Assembly (NCBI GenBank): GCA_903933805.1
Contig: CAIZLM010000077.1
Span: forward strand, 1-45,022
Source of the DNA: an uncultured Bacteroidota bacterium
GTDB taxonomy: Bacteria; Bacteroidota; Bacteroidia; Chitinophagales; Saprospiraceae
DNA: 45,022 nucleotides
Direction: 5' to 3'
The position numbers were made by a program, and so were the translations under genes. Below the pieces are notes generated by a model. The model was given only the letters and a program-made list of their open reading frames with translations, was not told where the DNA came from and did not search any database. This document shows, piece after piece, positions 24,348 to 35,300 of this stretch. Numbering within the stretch: the stretch's first letter is position 1; each line of letters starts with the position of its first letter.

Positions 24348-26555
24348 TTAGCCCTGTGCGTTATGTTGATGGTTGGTGATCCAAGTGTCTATGGAACCAA
24401 AATCCTCACCGTCCACGGTGATTGTCATCCCACGCACTGTTCCAGCAACTTCGAATGTCAAACCCGCTTCTTTTAAAAAACGTTCGAGGGTAGCACAATG
24501 TTCCGGTGCCACCGAAACAACAACGCGGCTCTGGGATTCCCCAAACAACCAGGCGTCTTTGCGGACATCGGGATTGGAGACAACCTCAAAACCCAGTTTA
24601 CGGGGCATGGCACTTTCGATCAGGTTGGCAAAAAGCCCCCCATCCGACACATCGTGCACGGAGGAAAGCAGGTTCATGCTGATGGCCTTTTTCACCGCTT
24701 GTTGGAGGGTGAACTCTTCTTCTAAGTCAAAATATGGGCAATGACTGAATTCAACACCATGAACTGTGCGCAGGTATTCACTGCTACCCAAGTCGTCGCG
24801 GCTGATGCCAAGGAGGTAAATCACGTCGCCCTCGTTTTTGAAATCAAGGGTCATCAATTGGTTGTAATCATCCAGCAAACCAAGCATACCGATGGTGGGT
24901 GTGGGGTACACCGGTAAGGTTTCTCCATTTTGGGAGTATTGGTTGTAAAAACTGACATTTCCACCTGTCACCGGTGTTTCAAATCTCCGGCAGGCTTCTC
25001 CCATGCCACGGATGGCTTCGGCAAACTGGTAATACACCTCCGGGTTGTAGGGGTTGCCAAAATTAAGGCAATTCGTAATGGCCACCGGTTCGCCACCGGC
25101 ACATACAATATTGCGTGCAGCTTCTGCCACCGCAATCATCGTACCCTTGTATGGATCGGCGTACACATAGGCTGAATTGCAGTCGGTGGTCAACGCAAGT
25201 GCCTTTTTGGTCCCTTTCACATACACCACCGCGGCATCGCTGGGGCGGTTGGTGGTCATAGTACCGGTACGGACCATGGAGTCATACTGTTGGGTAATTT
25301 TGTGTTTGGAGCCCATGTTGGGAGATCCCATCAATTGGAGCGCGGCTGCTTTGTACTGTTCAGGTTGTGCGATACTGTCGGGGTTGAATGTAGCTATTTG
25401 AGCTAGGTAAGCGGGCTTCTGTTGCTCGCGTACATACACAGGCGCACCGCCGCCGAGCACGAGAATATCTGCTGGTACATCGGCCACGAGTTGGCCCTCA
25501 TAATAATATTCGAGCCGATCTGCTTCAATGGTGGTGCCGATGGCCACACACGACAGGTCCCACTTGTCAAACACCGCCTTGATTTCAGCCTCTCGGCCAG
25601 GCTTGACCACGATCAACATGCGCTCCTGGCTTTCAGAAAGCAGGATCTCCCAGTCTTTCATGTTTTTTTGCCGCATGGGCACCTTTGAAAGGTCAATGCG
25701 CATGCCGCAACCAGCCTTGGCCGACATTTCAGAGGTTGAACAGGTGATACCTGCCGCGCCCATATCTTGCATACCAACGATGGCGCCTGTGGTGATGGCT
25801 TCAAGACTGGCCTCGAGCAACAATTTTTCCTGAAAAGGATCCCCCACTTGTACCGCAGGCAGATCCTGAGATGAATCTTCTGACAAGTCTGCAGACGCAA
25901 ACGTGGCCCCGTGAATACCGTCTTTACCGGTCGCAGAACCGACGATAAACACCGGATTACCCGGACCGCCTGCCGTAGCGCTGACCGTTTCGCCTACTTT
26001 CACAATACCGGCAGACATTGCATTGACCAAGATGTCGTGGTTGTAACAAGGCATGAAATACACCTCGCCACCCACGGTTGGCACGCCAAAACTGTTGCCA
26101 TAATCGCCAATACCGCGTACAACGCCTTCGATGAGTTGTTTCATGCGCGGAGTCTCCGGCATACCAAAACGGAGTGAATTCAAGGCCGCAATGGGCCTGG
26201 CGCCCATGGTAAAAATATCGCGGTGGATACCGCCAACACCGGTTGCAGCCCCTTGGTATGGCTCAATGGCAGACGGGTGGTTGTGGCTTTCTATCTTAAA
26301 CACACAAGCGAGGTTGTCCCCAATATCCACCAATCCAGCATTTTCTTCTCCAGCGCCCACCAGCAATCGCTTGCCTGAACGCGGCAGTGTTTTGAGTTGT
26401 ACAATGCTGTTTTTGTAAGAACAGTGCTCACTCCACATCACGGAGAAGATGCTCAATTCGGTAAAGTTGGGCACTCGGCCCAGCACTTGCTTGATTTTTT
26501 CAAACTCGTCGGCGGTAAGCCCCAGTTTTTTGGCAGTTTCTAGCGTAGGCTCCAT
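24348..26555 (-). CDS. purL: Phosphoribosylformylglycinamidine synthase subunit PurL
   Basis: 735 aa, the usual size of the small (PurS/PurL/PurQ-type) PurL. It catalyses the ATP-dependent conversion of FGAR to FGAM in purine synthesis, in the cytoplasm. Visible hallmarks: [20 protein letters not shown] near the N-terminus, [59 protein letters not shown], and in the second half [32 protein letters not shown] and [13 protein letters not shown]. PurS and PurQ are not in the window. A TACTTTTG box (26591-26598, minus) lies 35 bp before the start. Confidence 0.97.
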   Translation of the reverse strand: MEPTLETAKKLGLTADEFEKIKQVLGRVPNFTELSIFSVMWSEHCSYKNSIVQLKTLPRSGKRLLVGAGEENAGLVDIGDNLACVFKIESHNHPSAIEPYQGAATGVGGIHRDIFTMGARPIAALNSLRFGMPETPRMKQLIEGVVRGIGDYGNSFGVPTVGGEVYFMPCYNHDILVNAMSAGIVKVGETVSATAGGPGNPVFIVGSATGKDGIHGATFASADLSEDSSQDLPAVQVGDPFQEKLLLEASLEAITTGAIVGMQDMGAAGITCSTSEMSAKAGCGMRIDLSKVPMRQKNMKDWEILLSESQERMLIVVKPGREAEIKAVFDKWDLSCVAIGTTIEADRLEYYYEGQLVADVPADILVLGGGAPVYVREQQKPAYLAQIATFNPDSIAQPEQYKAAALQLMGSPNMGSKHKITQQYDSMVRTGTMTTNRPSDAAVVYVKGTKKALALTTDCNSAYVYADPYKGTMIAVAEAARNIVCAGGEPVAITNCLNFGNPYNPEVYYQFAEAIRGMGEACRRFETPVTGGNVSFYNQYSQNGETLPVYPTPTIGMLGLLDDYNQLMTLDFKNEGDVIYLLGISRDDLGSSEYLRTVHGVEFSHCPYFDLEEEFTLQQAVKKAISMNLLSSVHDVSDGGLFANLIESAMPRKLGFEVVSNPDVRKDAWLFGESQSRVVVSVAPEHCATLERFLKEAGLTFEVAGTVRGMTITVDGEDFGSIDTWITNHQHNAQG

Positions 26556-26590
26556 CGTGGTAATCGTCGTATGAAAAGTGAGTAGGTGGT

Positions 26591-26598
26591 CAAAAGTA
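26591..26598 (-). promoter_or_regulatory. Possible -7 promoter box of purL
   Basis: Reads TACTTTTG on the minus strand, matching TAnnTTTG, 35 bp before the purL start. A TGTT at the -33 distance is only a partial match. Confidence 0.35.
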
Positions 26599-26851
26599 AC
26601 GGATCAATAAAAATAGAACATCAGGGTCGACAACGGTCAAAAAGTCTATATCCTAAAATTCTCCGCAAAAGTAGAGAGTGTTGTGCAGAGCAGGGAATAT
26701 TCCGGGTACAGTATTCACCCGGAATGGGAAAAATCACCGAAAAGAAAAGGGCGACCTGCCGTTATATTACAATCAGACCGAGCGACAAGATGTTTGTCAA
26801 AAAAAATTGGCCTCAGAGCAAACGTTGTGGCCCTTGATCTGTTTGTTTTAC

Positions 26852-27015
26852 GTAACTGGTTAGCGTGGTCGCGTCTGAGACAAAAAATTTGGCCATTTTT
26901 TGCCAGACGAAGCGGATTTTTGTAGGCTGCAGCAGCGCTACGGTCAAAAAAATCTGCGAAGTATGACGGAAAATGGGCCTTTTTGGGCCAGACAGCGTGC
27001 CCCCTAACCAGTTAC
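26852..27015 (-). repeat. Dispersed palindromic repeat, long form (copy D, inverted)
   Basis: 164 bp, GTAACTGGTTAGCGTGGTCG at the left end and CCCCCTAACCAGTTAC at the right, the reverse orientation relative to copies A, B, C, E and F. The tip reads GGCTGCAGCAGCGCTACGG and pairs less well than in other copies. It sits between the divergent purL and msrA genes, so it is not downstream of either. Confidence 0.92.
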
Positions 27016-27089
27016 GTTTTTACTTTGTGCCTTGTTCTGCCCATTTCACCATTATATACCGCGGTTGAATAGACACCCACATTTCGTTG

Positions 27090-27764
27090 ATGTACACAAA
27101 AGATATACAAAAAATGTTCCACCAATTCATCCTATCGCCACTCGCTGCCGCGCTCCTACTGCTATCCTGCAACACTTTTTCCGGAAAAACAGTCGAAAGA
27201 AAACCCCTGGAATCTCCCGAGGTGGTGTTTGGAAAACTGGACACTGCTACCTTCGCCGCCGGGTGTTTTTGGTGCGAAGAAGCCATTTTTGAAGGACTAA
27301 AAGGGGTGAAAGATGCTGTCTCAGGGTACTCAGGAGGCCACACACAAAATCCGACCTACGAAGAAGTGTGTTCCCACACCACCGGTCATGCTGAAACGGT
27401 ACAACTCTACTATGACCCGTCCCTTATTTCGTATCAAACACTCCTGGAAGTCTATTTTGTTGGCCAAGATCCGACGCAGGTGAACGGCCAAGGGCCCGAC
27501 CACGGGGATTCTTACCGCTCGGTGATCTTTTACCGCAACGACACCGAACGCTCCCTCGCAGAAACCTATATCAAGCAACTGAACGATTCAGGCAAATACG
27601 ACCAACCAATTGCCGTCCGCTTGGAGCCATTGACTATTTTCTACCCCGCAGAAGACTATCACCAAGATTATGAACGGAATCACCCCGAAAACGCTTATGT
27701 CCAACGCGTCTCTATTCCCCGGATCAACAAGGTGAAAACGGCCTTTCCGCAGCTCCTTAAATAG
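27090..27764 (+). CDS. msrA: Peptide-methionine (S)-S-oxide reductase, exported
   Basis: 224 aa from ATG 27090; a further in-frame ATG is at 27114. Lipobox-like LLLLSC (Cys27) after a hydrophobic run indicates a lipoprotein outside the cytoplasm. The MsrA catalytic motif is FAAGCFWCEEAIFEGLKGV (catalytic Cys59), followed by SGYSGGHTQNPTYEEVCSHTTGHAETVQ, DPTQVNGQGPDHGDSYRS and the terminal FYPAEDYHQDY. It reduces methionine-S-sulfoxide in damaged periplasmic proteins. It is a single MsrA without a fused MsrB. It converges with the DUF3857 gene, 21 bp apart. Confidence 0.95.
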   Translation: MYTKDIQKMFHQFILSPLAAALLLLSCNTFSGKTVERKPLESPEVVFGKLDTATFAAGCFWCEEAIFEGLKGVKDAVSGYSGGHTQNPTYEEVCSHTTGHAETVQLYYDPSLISYQTLLEVYFVGQDPTQVNGQGPDHGDSYRSVIFYRNDTERSLAETYIKQLNDSGKYDQPIAVRLEPLTIFYPAEDYHQDYERNHPENAYVQRVSIPRINKVKTAFPQLLK

Positions 27765-27785
27765 AAACCAATACCGTTCTTGCAA

Positions 27786-29672
27786 TCAGGTGGCTTTTGT
27801 AAGCACCAGTTTGGTTTTGTCGGCCTTGGCAATGTTTTTGAAGAATGTCAGGAAGCTTTCAAACTGTGTATTGGGCTGAATGGAATTGTTCAGCACCAGC
27901 TTTCGGAAGATGTGCAATTGCCCTTCAGATGTCTTTTTTATGGAAAGTTCATACGTGCCAAAAGGCGATGAATACGCGGTCGATTCAAAACCACTCTCCA
28001 ACGTGTATCCCGCAGGCAGGGCAATGGTCAGGTTGTCTTCTACGGTGATGCCCCTGCCGGAAGCTTGTATAGGATATTTCCGATCAAGCTCCATGGGAGG
28101 AACTGTAATTTTTTGTGCCAACGCCACCACGGGTACAAACAACCTTTTCCCACTGATGGAAGCAAATTTCGGTACCGACAGCGAAAGGTCGCAGCGGGCT
28201 TCTGGCAAACGCCCTTTTTGAAGGTGGATGTCAAGTGCGGTAATTTCAAAATCACTCAAGCCAATGTTTTCGTACCATATTTTTTCCTGCTCCGCACGGG
28301 CCATACCGACCATGCCAGCGACTTCTGATTGTGCAATTCCCCGATAGATGTCCACGGATTGAAGCACTGCACTGCCATCAGCGGCGAGCGCAAGCTGCGT
28401 TGTTCGCAGAATAGAATTGTTTTTTTCATCATAGGCAGGAGTATGGACCATTTTCCCCCCTTCAGGCGTGATCAACAAGGCGAGTCGATCGTCCGTCGCA
28501 TCGCCAAGGAACCCACAACTTTCTGTCTGACTGGTGCACTCCAGCCACAGCGTGTCGGGCACCATGGGCACACAAACAAAGGCATGGTTAAAACGGGGGT
28601 TGGGGAAATCTGGATACTGCCCGTTCCGCTCTTTTTTTCCAGCCTTGATCAGGGCATAATAGGCGGGAACACCCACCGCCCGGAGCATGGCCACGGTGTA
28701 ATTGCTCAACCCCTTACAATCGCTGTACTTGAATTCGTCCACTGATTTTGCCGGCATGGGTTGCCACCCACCGATACCAAGGCCCACAAAAAAATAGCGG
28801 GTATTCTGTTGTAAATACTCGTACACCCGCGCCACTTTACAAGCCGCATCGGGGCAATCTGCCGTCAATGTTCGGAGTTTTTGTTCCGTGGCAAGGGGCA
28901 ATTCACGCCGGTCGCTGTTGAGTTTTTCAATAAATTTGCCATAGGATTCCCAGGTACTCATATCACCTTCGTAGCCTTCCATGGTAAACTTTGTGGGCGC
29001 GCTCAGCACCCGAGGCAATGGGACGTACTCCACCGGGGAAAACGGTTCGTCCGAAAGGGCCGTAATTTGGTGAAAATCCCAGCGCAAAGGGCCTGTTTTA
29101 GCGCCCGTCGGAAGGTTCATCTCGAGTACCCTAACCTCTAATCCTGCGGGCATCACAATTTCACAACTGGCAGATTCTACCGATTCAGACATCGATTCCT
29201 GCGGGTAAAAATCAGGGTATATCATGAGCCCGTGGTACTTTCTTACCACGGTGTACTCGATGGTAAAAGGAAACGGAAGCCGCGGAAACTGGATAATTTT
29301 CATCCGGTTGTCGTTGACAGCATACTCTGCACCCTTCACATCCTGCACATCTTTTCGTTTGATGGTACGAATCAGTTGGCCGCTTCCGTCGTACACCGCA
29401 CCGTCAATGTCTGTTATGGAGACAATTGGATCATACCAGAAATATTGATCCGTTTCGTGCTCCGCCCGTTCGTTCAAAATCGTCATAACTTTGTGCTCCG
29501 TTTCAATGGCATCTCCCTGGTTGAGCACTTCAAATTTTAGATCGTGGCGGCGCACGACGACGTTGGCGTTTTTGAGCAATGACACCGGAATGTTGGCCGC
29601 TGCAAAATTATTTTGTGCGAACAAGCCCAGCGACGCGCTGACAAAAAAGATTAGAAGGGGTGGTTTTTTCAT
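27786..29672 (-). CDS. DUF3857/transglutaminase-like exported protein, catalytic residues present
   Basis: 628 aa with signal peptide (LLIFFVSASLGLFAQ). A DUF3857 beta domain spans about 30-240 (VVRRHDLKFEVLNQGDAIE, FTIEYTVVRKYHGLMIYPDF). The transglutaminase-like core has YSDCKGLSNYTVAMLRAVGV (Cys319), FNHAFVCVPM (His363) and LWLECT (Glu378, where family members usually have Asp). Thus Cys and His remain. A C-terminal beta-rich region follows. Such proteins are common in Bacteroidota outer layers; activity (cross-linking or proteolysis) is unproven. It starts 3 bp after the stop of the related upstream gene, so the two are one operon. Confidence 0.85.
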   Translation of the reverse strand: MKKPPLLIFFVSASLGLFAQNNFAAANIPVSLLKNANVVVRRHDLKFEVLNQGDAIETEHKVMTILNERAEHETDQYFWYDPIVSITDIDGAVYDGSGQLIRTIKRKDVQDVKGAEYAVNDNRMKIIQFPRLPFPFTIEYTVVRKYHGLMIYPDFYPQESMSESVESASCEIVMPAGLEVRVLEMNLPTGAKTGPLRWDFHQITALSDEPFSPVEYVPLPRVLSAPTKFTMEGYEGDMSTWESYGKFIEKLNSDRRELPLATEQKLRTLTADCPDAACKVARVYEYLQQNTRYFFVGLGIGGWQPMPAKSVDEFKYSDCKGLSNYTVAMLRAVGVPAYYALIKAGKKERNGQYPDFPNPRFNHAFVCVPMVPDTLWLECTSQTESCGFLGDATDDRLALLITPEGGKMVHTPAYDEKNNSILRTTQLALAADGSAVLQSVDIYRGIAQSEVAGMVGMARAEQEKIWYENIGLSDFEITALDIHLQKGRLPEARCDLSLSVPKFASISGKRLFVPVVALAQKITVPPMELDRKYPIQASGRGITVEDNLTIALPAGYTLESGFESTAYSSPFGTYELSIKKTSEGQLHIFRKLVLNNSIQPNTQFESFLTFFKNIAKADKTKLVLTKAT

Positions 29673-29675
29673 CGG

Positions 29676-31688
29676 TTATAGTTTGGTCAAGACAACCTGC
29701 TCTTCGAGTTTAGAGACGATATTACCATAAAACTGCTGCAAATCGGCGTAATGTTCCACCGAGATATACGGTTGTCGGATGCTTCGGCGGACGGTTATTT
29801 TCACGGCGTCAGGGGATATTTCTGAGAAATACTCAAAGATAAGCCCATTTTCGCCGAACATCATTTTGGCGCTTTTGGGCGCCTCCTCGACCTTGTACCC
29901 TACGGGTATGGCAAATACAAAATTGTACACAGCGGTACGCGGTACGCCGAGTTCAATGTTGAATTTTCGGACCGGATTTTTGAATGGATTGTCTTTCCAC
30001 CCAAAGCCAAGGGCTGGGCTCAGGTAAATTTTATTGCCCGAAACCGTGGCAAACCCGGTGGTCTCCAAGTCAAAAGTACCTTTTATGTTGGCCTCCTGCC
30101 AATCGTCGAGATTTTCAAACAACAAATTGGCAAAACTGCCGTCGCTCAACAGCACGGAGAATTTCTCGCGTAGAAAGGCCGACGCATTGTTTGCTTTGAT
30201 GCGGGACCTTGCCATAACGGCCCCATAGCCTGTTTCAGAGAAGGAAACAGCACCAGACAGTTTACCCTCGGACGTTAGCGAAAGATTGGCCTGAACCGCG
30301 CTGCGCACCAAGGCCTTGTTCTGAAGCGCTATCCAGGTAATATTGCCTTTGTCGCGCATCAATAATCCTTCAACGTTGAGGTCTTCCTCCGGCAAAAAGC
30401 CCATGGGAAGTGGCCAGGCAGCGGCATCCAGTAACAAGATGGTACTGTCATCTGCTTCCACCGCCGTGATCAATCGGTCAAAGGCACTGGGCGATACCCG
30501 AAAGGGCACGATATGGCCATTATCCAAGGTACTGATGGCCACGGGAAAAGCTTTCACGTTGGCCCTTTGAAGCATGTTGATGAGTACAACGTTGAGGTCT
30601 GTCGGCGTTCCTTTTTTCTTTTTGGTGATATTTTCCAGCGATTCACTCATCCAGATCATATCGAAGTTGCCCGATTGGTAGTTTTTCCCGACATACTCAT
30701 AGAGCGCCGCTATTTTCTCACTGGTGGTCGCTTTTCCAGCAATGGCGGCAGCGGTTGCTTCTGCCGTATATTTGGTAGAACTGATAGGGTCTTCATACGC
30801 ATCCTCCAACAGCTCCTTGCCCAGATTTTCCCAAGTATCGTTGCGGTCTTTCGGCGGCCCGTTCACCAGTTTGTAACCATAGGAACTCCCCGTTGGCTCC
30901 AACCGGGCCTTGTAAATGGTCCGAACATCAAAATTGATCTGTGAACGGTAGTCGTTGATAGAGGTCACAAATGGCTCTGGTTTGAGCGCCGGAATGTTTT
31001 CCTGGATAAAGTGCATTTCGTGACACACATAAGAAATGCTGTTGGAACTATTGGTCCTGTCTTCTTCCTGCGCCAATGAAAATGGCACCTCCCCTTGTGC
31101 CACTTTTCTGAATTCAATAAATGAGGGTACAGAAGCTTTGTACTCGCTCCAGATTTTGGGAATATTTTCGTCCTGAAACACCCAGCCGGGAACATCAAAA
31201 TCCATGTTGGTCTGCGTGTACTGAAATTCGATGATAGTACCTTCCCTGACAGCAGGGATGGTCAGTTTTTTCAACCTCCGATACCGCGTCAATTTTTCAT
31301 CAAACACATTGTCCTTGTCAAGTTTTGTTTCCACCAGCACCCCATTTTCGAGGTTGTAACTGGATGCCCGCAAGTCGGCAATTTTTTCGTCCCCGAAGTA
31401 CGGAATGACGACATCTGCCAAATAATATGCCTCTTTGTTGAATATTTTGATGCGCACATGGTGCTCCATCTCAAAAAGAAAGCCTTGTTGTTCATTGTAC
31501 CGATTGCTTAATTCCGCTTTGTCAAACAACACGACTGCCGGCGCACCCGGATCCAGTGCGTAGGATTTCATCGCCATCTCCTCCTCTGATATTTTTCCGA
31601 ATTTGGCTTTTATTTTCTTTTCCTGGGCCATCAAAGGCACATAGCAGAGCAGTATAAAAAGGGTTAATGGGATTATATTTTTCATCAT
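29676..31688 (-). CDS. DUF3857 protein with degenerate transglutaminase-like domain
   Basis: 670 aa, signal peptide (IIPLTLFILLCYVPLMAQ). Same architecture as the next gene: DUF3857 beta domain (about 70-270; EMEHHVRIKIFNKEAYYLAD, IIEFQYTQTNMDFDVPGWVF) then a transglutaminase-like fold. At the catalytic cysteine the sequence is KKKGTPTDLNVVLINMLQRA, with Pro362 in place of Cys. At the histidine it is FDRLITAV (Arg405). Only the aspartate is kept (LLLDAAA, Asp421). It is therefore probably non-catalytic, perhaps a binding or scaffold partner of the protein encoded 3 bp downstream. Alignment positions were made by eye. Confidence 0.83.
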   Translation of the reverse strand: MMKNIIPLTLFILLCYVPLMAQEKKIKAKFGKISEEEMAMKSYALDPGAPAVVLFDKAELSNRYNEQQGFLFEMEHHVRIKIFNKEAYYLADVVIPYFGDEKIADLRASSYNLENGVLVETKLDKDNVFDEKLTRYRRLKKLTIPAVREGTIIEFQYTQTNMDFDVPGWVFQDENIPKIWSEYKASVPSFIEFRKVAQGEVPFSLAQEEDRTNSSNSISYVCHEMHFIQENIPALKPEPFVTSINDYRSQINFDVRTIYKARLEPTGSSYGYKLVNGPPKDRNDTWENLGKELLEDAYEDPISSTKYTAEATAAAIAGKATTSEKIAALYEYVGKNYQSGNFDMIWMSESLENITKKKKGTPTDLNVVLINMLQRANVKAFPVAISTLDNGHIVPFRVSPSAFDRLITAVEADDSTILLLDAAAWPLPMGFLPEEDLNVEGLLMRDKGNITWIALQNKALVRSAVQANLSLTSEGKLSGAVSFSETGYGAVMARSRIKANNASAFLREKFSVLLSDGSFANLLFENLDDWQEANIKGTFDLETTGFATVSGNKIYLSPALGFGWKDNPFKNPVRKFNIELGVPRTAVYNFVFAIPVGYKVEEAPKSAKMMFGENGLIFEYFSEISPDAVKITVRRSIRQPYISVEHYADLQQFYGNIVSKLEEQVVLTKL

Positions 31689-31713
31689 ATCGGTATTATA
31701 CGTTCAAAAAAAC

Positions 31714-31725
31714 GTAACTGGTTAC
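31714..31725. repeat. Minimal remnant of the repeat ends (GTAACTGGTTAC)
   Basis: GTAACTGGTTAC looks like the two terminal sequences of the dispersed repeat joined without any interior, 25 bp before the DUF3857 operon start. It could be a deletion remnant or chance. Confidence 0.25.
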
Positions 31726-31733
31726 AAAACAAC

Positions 31734-31766
31734 AAAAAAACCTCCGACGTGGAAACGTCGGAGGTT
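31734..31766 (-). terminator. Rho-independent terminator of the cold-shock gene
   Basis: On the minus strand AACCTCCGACGT and ACGTCGGAGGTT (12-bp perfect stem, 4-base loop) run into TTTTTTT. It lies 33 bases after the stop codon of the leftward cold-shock gene. Confidence 0.85.
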
Positions 31767-31798
31767 CGGAATGAATATGAATTCAAAATTAAACCCTC

Positions 31799-31990
31799 TT
31801 AGGAAAGTTTAACGTTAACTGCATTCATGCCCTTTTTACCGCGTGCGGTATCGAAAGTGACGGTGTCGCCTTCGCGGATTTCGTCAACTAAGCCACTGAC
31901 GTGGACAAAAATTTCCTCTTTCGAAGAGGAGTCAACGATGAAACCAAAGCCTTTGGTAGAGTTGAAGAATTTTACTGTTCCGGTATTCAT
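31799..31990 (-). CDS. Cold-shock domain protein
   Basis: 63 aa, ATG 31990 chosen because MNTGTVKFFNSTKGFGFI is the universal start of this family; the frame stays open upstream without homology. RNA-binding motifs RNP1 (KGFGFI) and RNP2 (IFVHVSGL, normally VFVHFSAI) are present. It binds single-stranded RNA and acts as an RNA chaperone in the cytoplasm. Single gene with its own terminator; a TACCTTTG box lies about 42 bp upstream on the minus strand. Confidence 0.95.
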   Translation of the reverse strand: MNTGTVKFFNSTKGFGFIVDSSSKEEIFVHVSGLVDEIREGDTVTFDTARGKKGMNAVNVKLS

Positions 31991-32390
31991 TGTAAAAAAA
32001 GAAAAAAATGTGATGTGGCAATGCGCCAGTACAAAGGTACGCTGTTTTATCAAAAAAAATGGTTTTGCTTTTATTTTGAAAAAAAATAACATTTTGTCCA
32101 AAATGAGCAGAGGCCCTTCATCAACGGGTTTTTGTGTTAATGGCGGTTTATGTTGGCTGAATAGCACACGTTATACCAATCATAAAATAACGAATATCTT
32201 CATATTTTATGCTTAAAAACTCATCGTTTTACCCCATTATTGTTGGAATATTGACAATTTAGTTGTTGCTTTTCATGCTTACATTGGTATCTGACACATA
32301 ATTGTTGCCACTATTTTTTGCACTTTTTCCAACGCGATTTTATCAAAAGACGTACGACTGCCCCAAAAAAAGTCGATTTTTGCTGCTTAT
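31991..32390. promoter_or_regulatory. Divergent intergenic region, cold-shock gene / TIR gene
   Basis: 400 bp without a gene. On the minus strand TACCTTTG (32032-32039) fits the -7 consensus for the cold-shock gene. On the plus strand TATTTTTTG (near 32315) resembles a -7 box with one extra base, about 75 bp before the TIR start. Rich in A/T tracts. Nothing else was seen. Confidence 0.35.
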
Positions 32391-35300
32391 ATGAGCCACG
32401 CTGTCCATATTTTTATCTCCTACGACGCTGCCGACACGCGCAGCGCCCTCGACCTGCAGCGCCAGATTGGTCTGGCCTTGCAGCCAAGGGATACTGTTTT
32501 TTGGAACAGGGAACTTGTGCCCCCGGAAGCTTTTCGGGCACAAGCGCTTGCTTTCCTGGAACACACAGACCTCTTTGTGGCCATCCTTTCCATGAACTAC
32601 GAAGACACCCCCGATGTGCGGTGGGAAATGTCCACAGTACTGGATTTGCAGGACAACCGCCCCAACCTGCAAGTCCTGACTGTTCTGGCACGGGAATCCG
32701 TGGCACCTACCCTGCTTCGCACCTGTCAAACAGCGCTTCCAACACCTGAAAGTATTGAAAAACTTCCTGCCTACCGGGACCAACAACTTCGGCGCGCCGC
32801 TGAATCGGCTGTAGCCATACTGGAGGCCGCCCCCTTGGCCAATCGTATTCCCATCGGCGACATAGTGCTACCCTTCAGCATCGAAGCCCTCCGAGAGCGA
32901 TTGCTGGCGCAAACAGACCGTATCAACCACACACCCCTGTTGTCTTTGCTGAAACGCATCATCAAAGACGTGCCGGTAAAACGCGCGATACTCGATATCG
33001 AAGACGCCTATCGACAACTGCGGGAACAAACCAGGCTTTCCCAAGTCACCATCCAAGCGTTGCAACAGCAGTCAAAACCTATTCTCCAGGATTTGCAGTA
33101 CCTGCTGGAAAGGCTGGAAGAGCCCCAATTGGTGCCCGCGTGGCGCTCGGTTTTTATTCGAGACTATTATCACTTTACCCCAGAAAGCCGCGACGAAAGC
33201 TCCGTACCACCCTTTTTTGTGCCCACCGACGAAATTTATATTCCGGAGTCACTCCACAGACAAACGAATGGGTACGAACAAACCACGGCAGAAGCCTTCG
33301 AATCGCTTTCCTTTGAACAACAAAATGAGTTTCGACGCAGCTTGCTCCTCGCAAAAGATGCCCTGGCCGTAAATAATCCCGCACAAGCGTACGCCCACTG
33401 CGACCATGCGCGACAAAAAATTGATCCGCAATCGGCGCAGTTGTACGAGTACCTAATGATGACGTTTATCCAGAAAGAAACACCCTCGCGGATAATGGGA
33501 GAAGCATCAAAAGGCAATGACCGATTGTTACAGCACGTCTTGTTGTTTGCCAGCCGCCTCCGAGAACACCAAAACACAGGAAAGTGCCCTTCTAGTACGG
33601 CCCTCCACAACCTGGCCGTCGCCGCTGAAAGCCTCTCCGATGCAGCCCTAAGAACCTACTTCCACCTGCCCAACGATCCCATTCGGGATACCGGCAAACA
33701 CGCGGAAGCGGTGCCCGACCATCGGCCGTTGATTCGCTCGTTGTTGGGTTATACGCTGCAAGTGTGTCAACTGGTATATCCGGCAGAAGAGTTGCTGGAG
33801 GCTGCCGTTATCGAAAATTGCGGCGGTGGAAAATGCCACTGGGTAAAACGGGTAGAGGTGGTTGATCAAAATTTTCAATTTATTTCCGAAGGCCACCTCG
33901 ATGTGATCGGCGAAATCCAAGAATTGCTGGCCATGCTGCAAGGAATGGAAAGCAATGATCCCAATAAAATCGTCAAAGGGCGCGTCCTGTTGCGGGAAGA
34001 TTTGTATTTCAGCCTGTTGGCCAAACGCCAAACCCTCCACACACAACTGTTAGAGGACGCCAAACGAATGAGACCGTACACCGATGTGCGCAGTTCTATC
34101 ATTCGCTTTACCCATGCCTGTCTGCTGGGGGCACATGTCTTTGGCGATGAAGATGCGCTCGGAAAAGGCCATTCCTTCCTACGACTAGCCCTGGAATACT
34201 TGCTTCCGGGACTGCTCAACACACCGGCTGTGGTAGAAGCGGCAAGCATACCTTGGTTTACCTTGGATGAAAATGGCCGAGCAACAGCACATCCAGACTG
34301 CGCTGGCTACCATTTTGATGTCGCCGGTATTGTTGAAAAAATTGTGTTGGACCTAGCGGGACCTGCCGGCTGGAGCCATGTAGCACCCAATATCCAAGAG
34401 CGTATTTACCTACAATACGTTGCCGATACCGCGGTGCTGTACGAAAAAGTAAGAACCGGACTGACGCCAACCGATATCCGAAAAATGGACATAATGGACG
34501 CACGCAGGTTGCTCATAGCGTGTATCCATCGGTGGGTTGTCGCTTTCAAAGCCGATCCGGTACGCGGTGTTCCGTTGCTGGAAAATGGCATCCGGGAAAT
34601 GATCGGGGATGGCTTATTAATCTGGCTCCAACACGATCCCTACTCGTTGGTGGCCCATCCCGATAGTTTGGCCCAAGGCTTTGATGCCCCCGTTGCCCTA
34701 AAAAAAATCCATGACCTGCTCTTGTCCGCCCAACCAAACGCAAACACCGCCCATGAAACCTTTTTGAGTGGTCGAATTGCCACCAATTTGTTCGAAAAAA
34801 GAATACTCCCGACCTACCATGCCTGCCGAAAAGGGGATGAAAGCCAACGTGCCAACATCGCACTGCTGCTCCTGGAAACACTTCGAAACTATCAACTGCA
34901 CCCAGATATCAACTACCTCCACTTCGTGTGGCAAGAACTGACCGAAGAAATTAAATTGCCCTGGATTGACGTTGGAACAGATGGACAAGCGGTTGATTTC
35001 AAGCCCGTAAAAGGATTTGACCCCACGGTGGTCGTGCGGGAGATCAACACAACAGATCCAACAGTGTTTCGCCTGCTGGATGTTCGTACACGCATTGCCG
35101 ACCTTCGACACGCCGACCAAGTACGCCGTTATTTTCGTGAAATCAGCGAGTTTACCAACGAAAACAGACAAACAGAACGACAAATCGCCATTGAAATCAT
35201 CCAAAAAACAAAATGCATTTTCCGGTACTACCCCAAAGCAGCGTACCTGCAACTGGCTTGGGACGAACTACACGGAAAGCCTGGCAAACATCGTATTCGC

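Noticed and set aside
31991-32167. 59-residue extension of the cold-shock protein
   Set aside because: The family always starts at MNTGTVKFFN or similar, and the upstream part is low-complexity and untypical.
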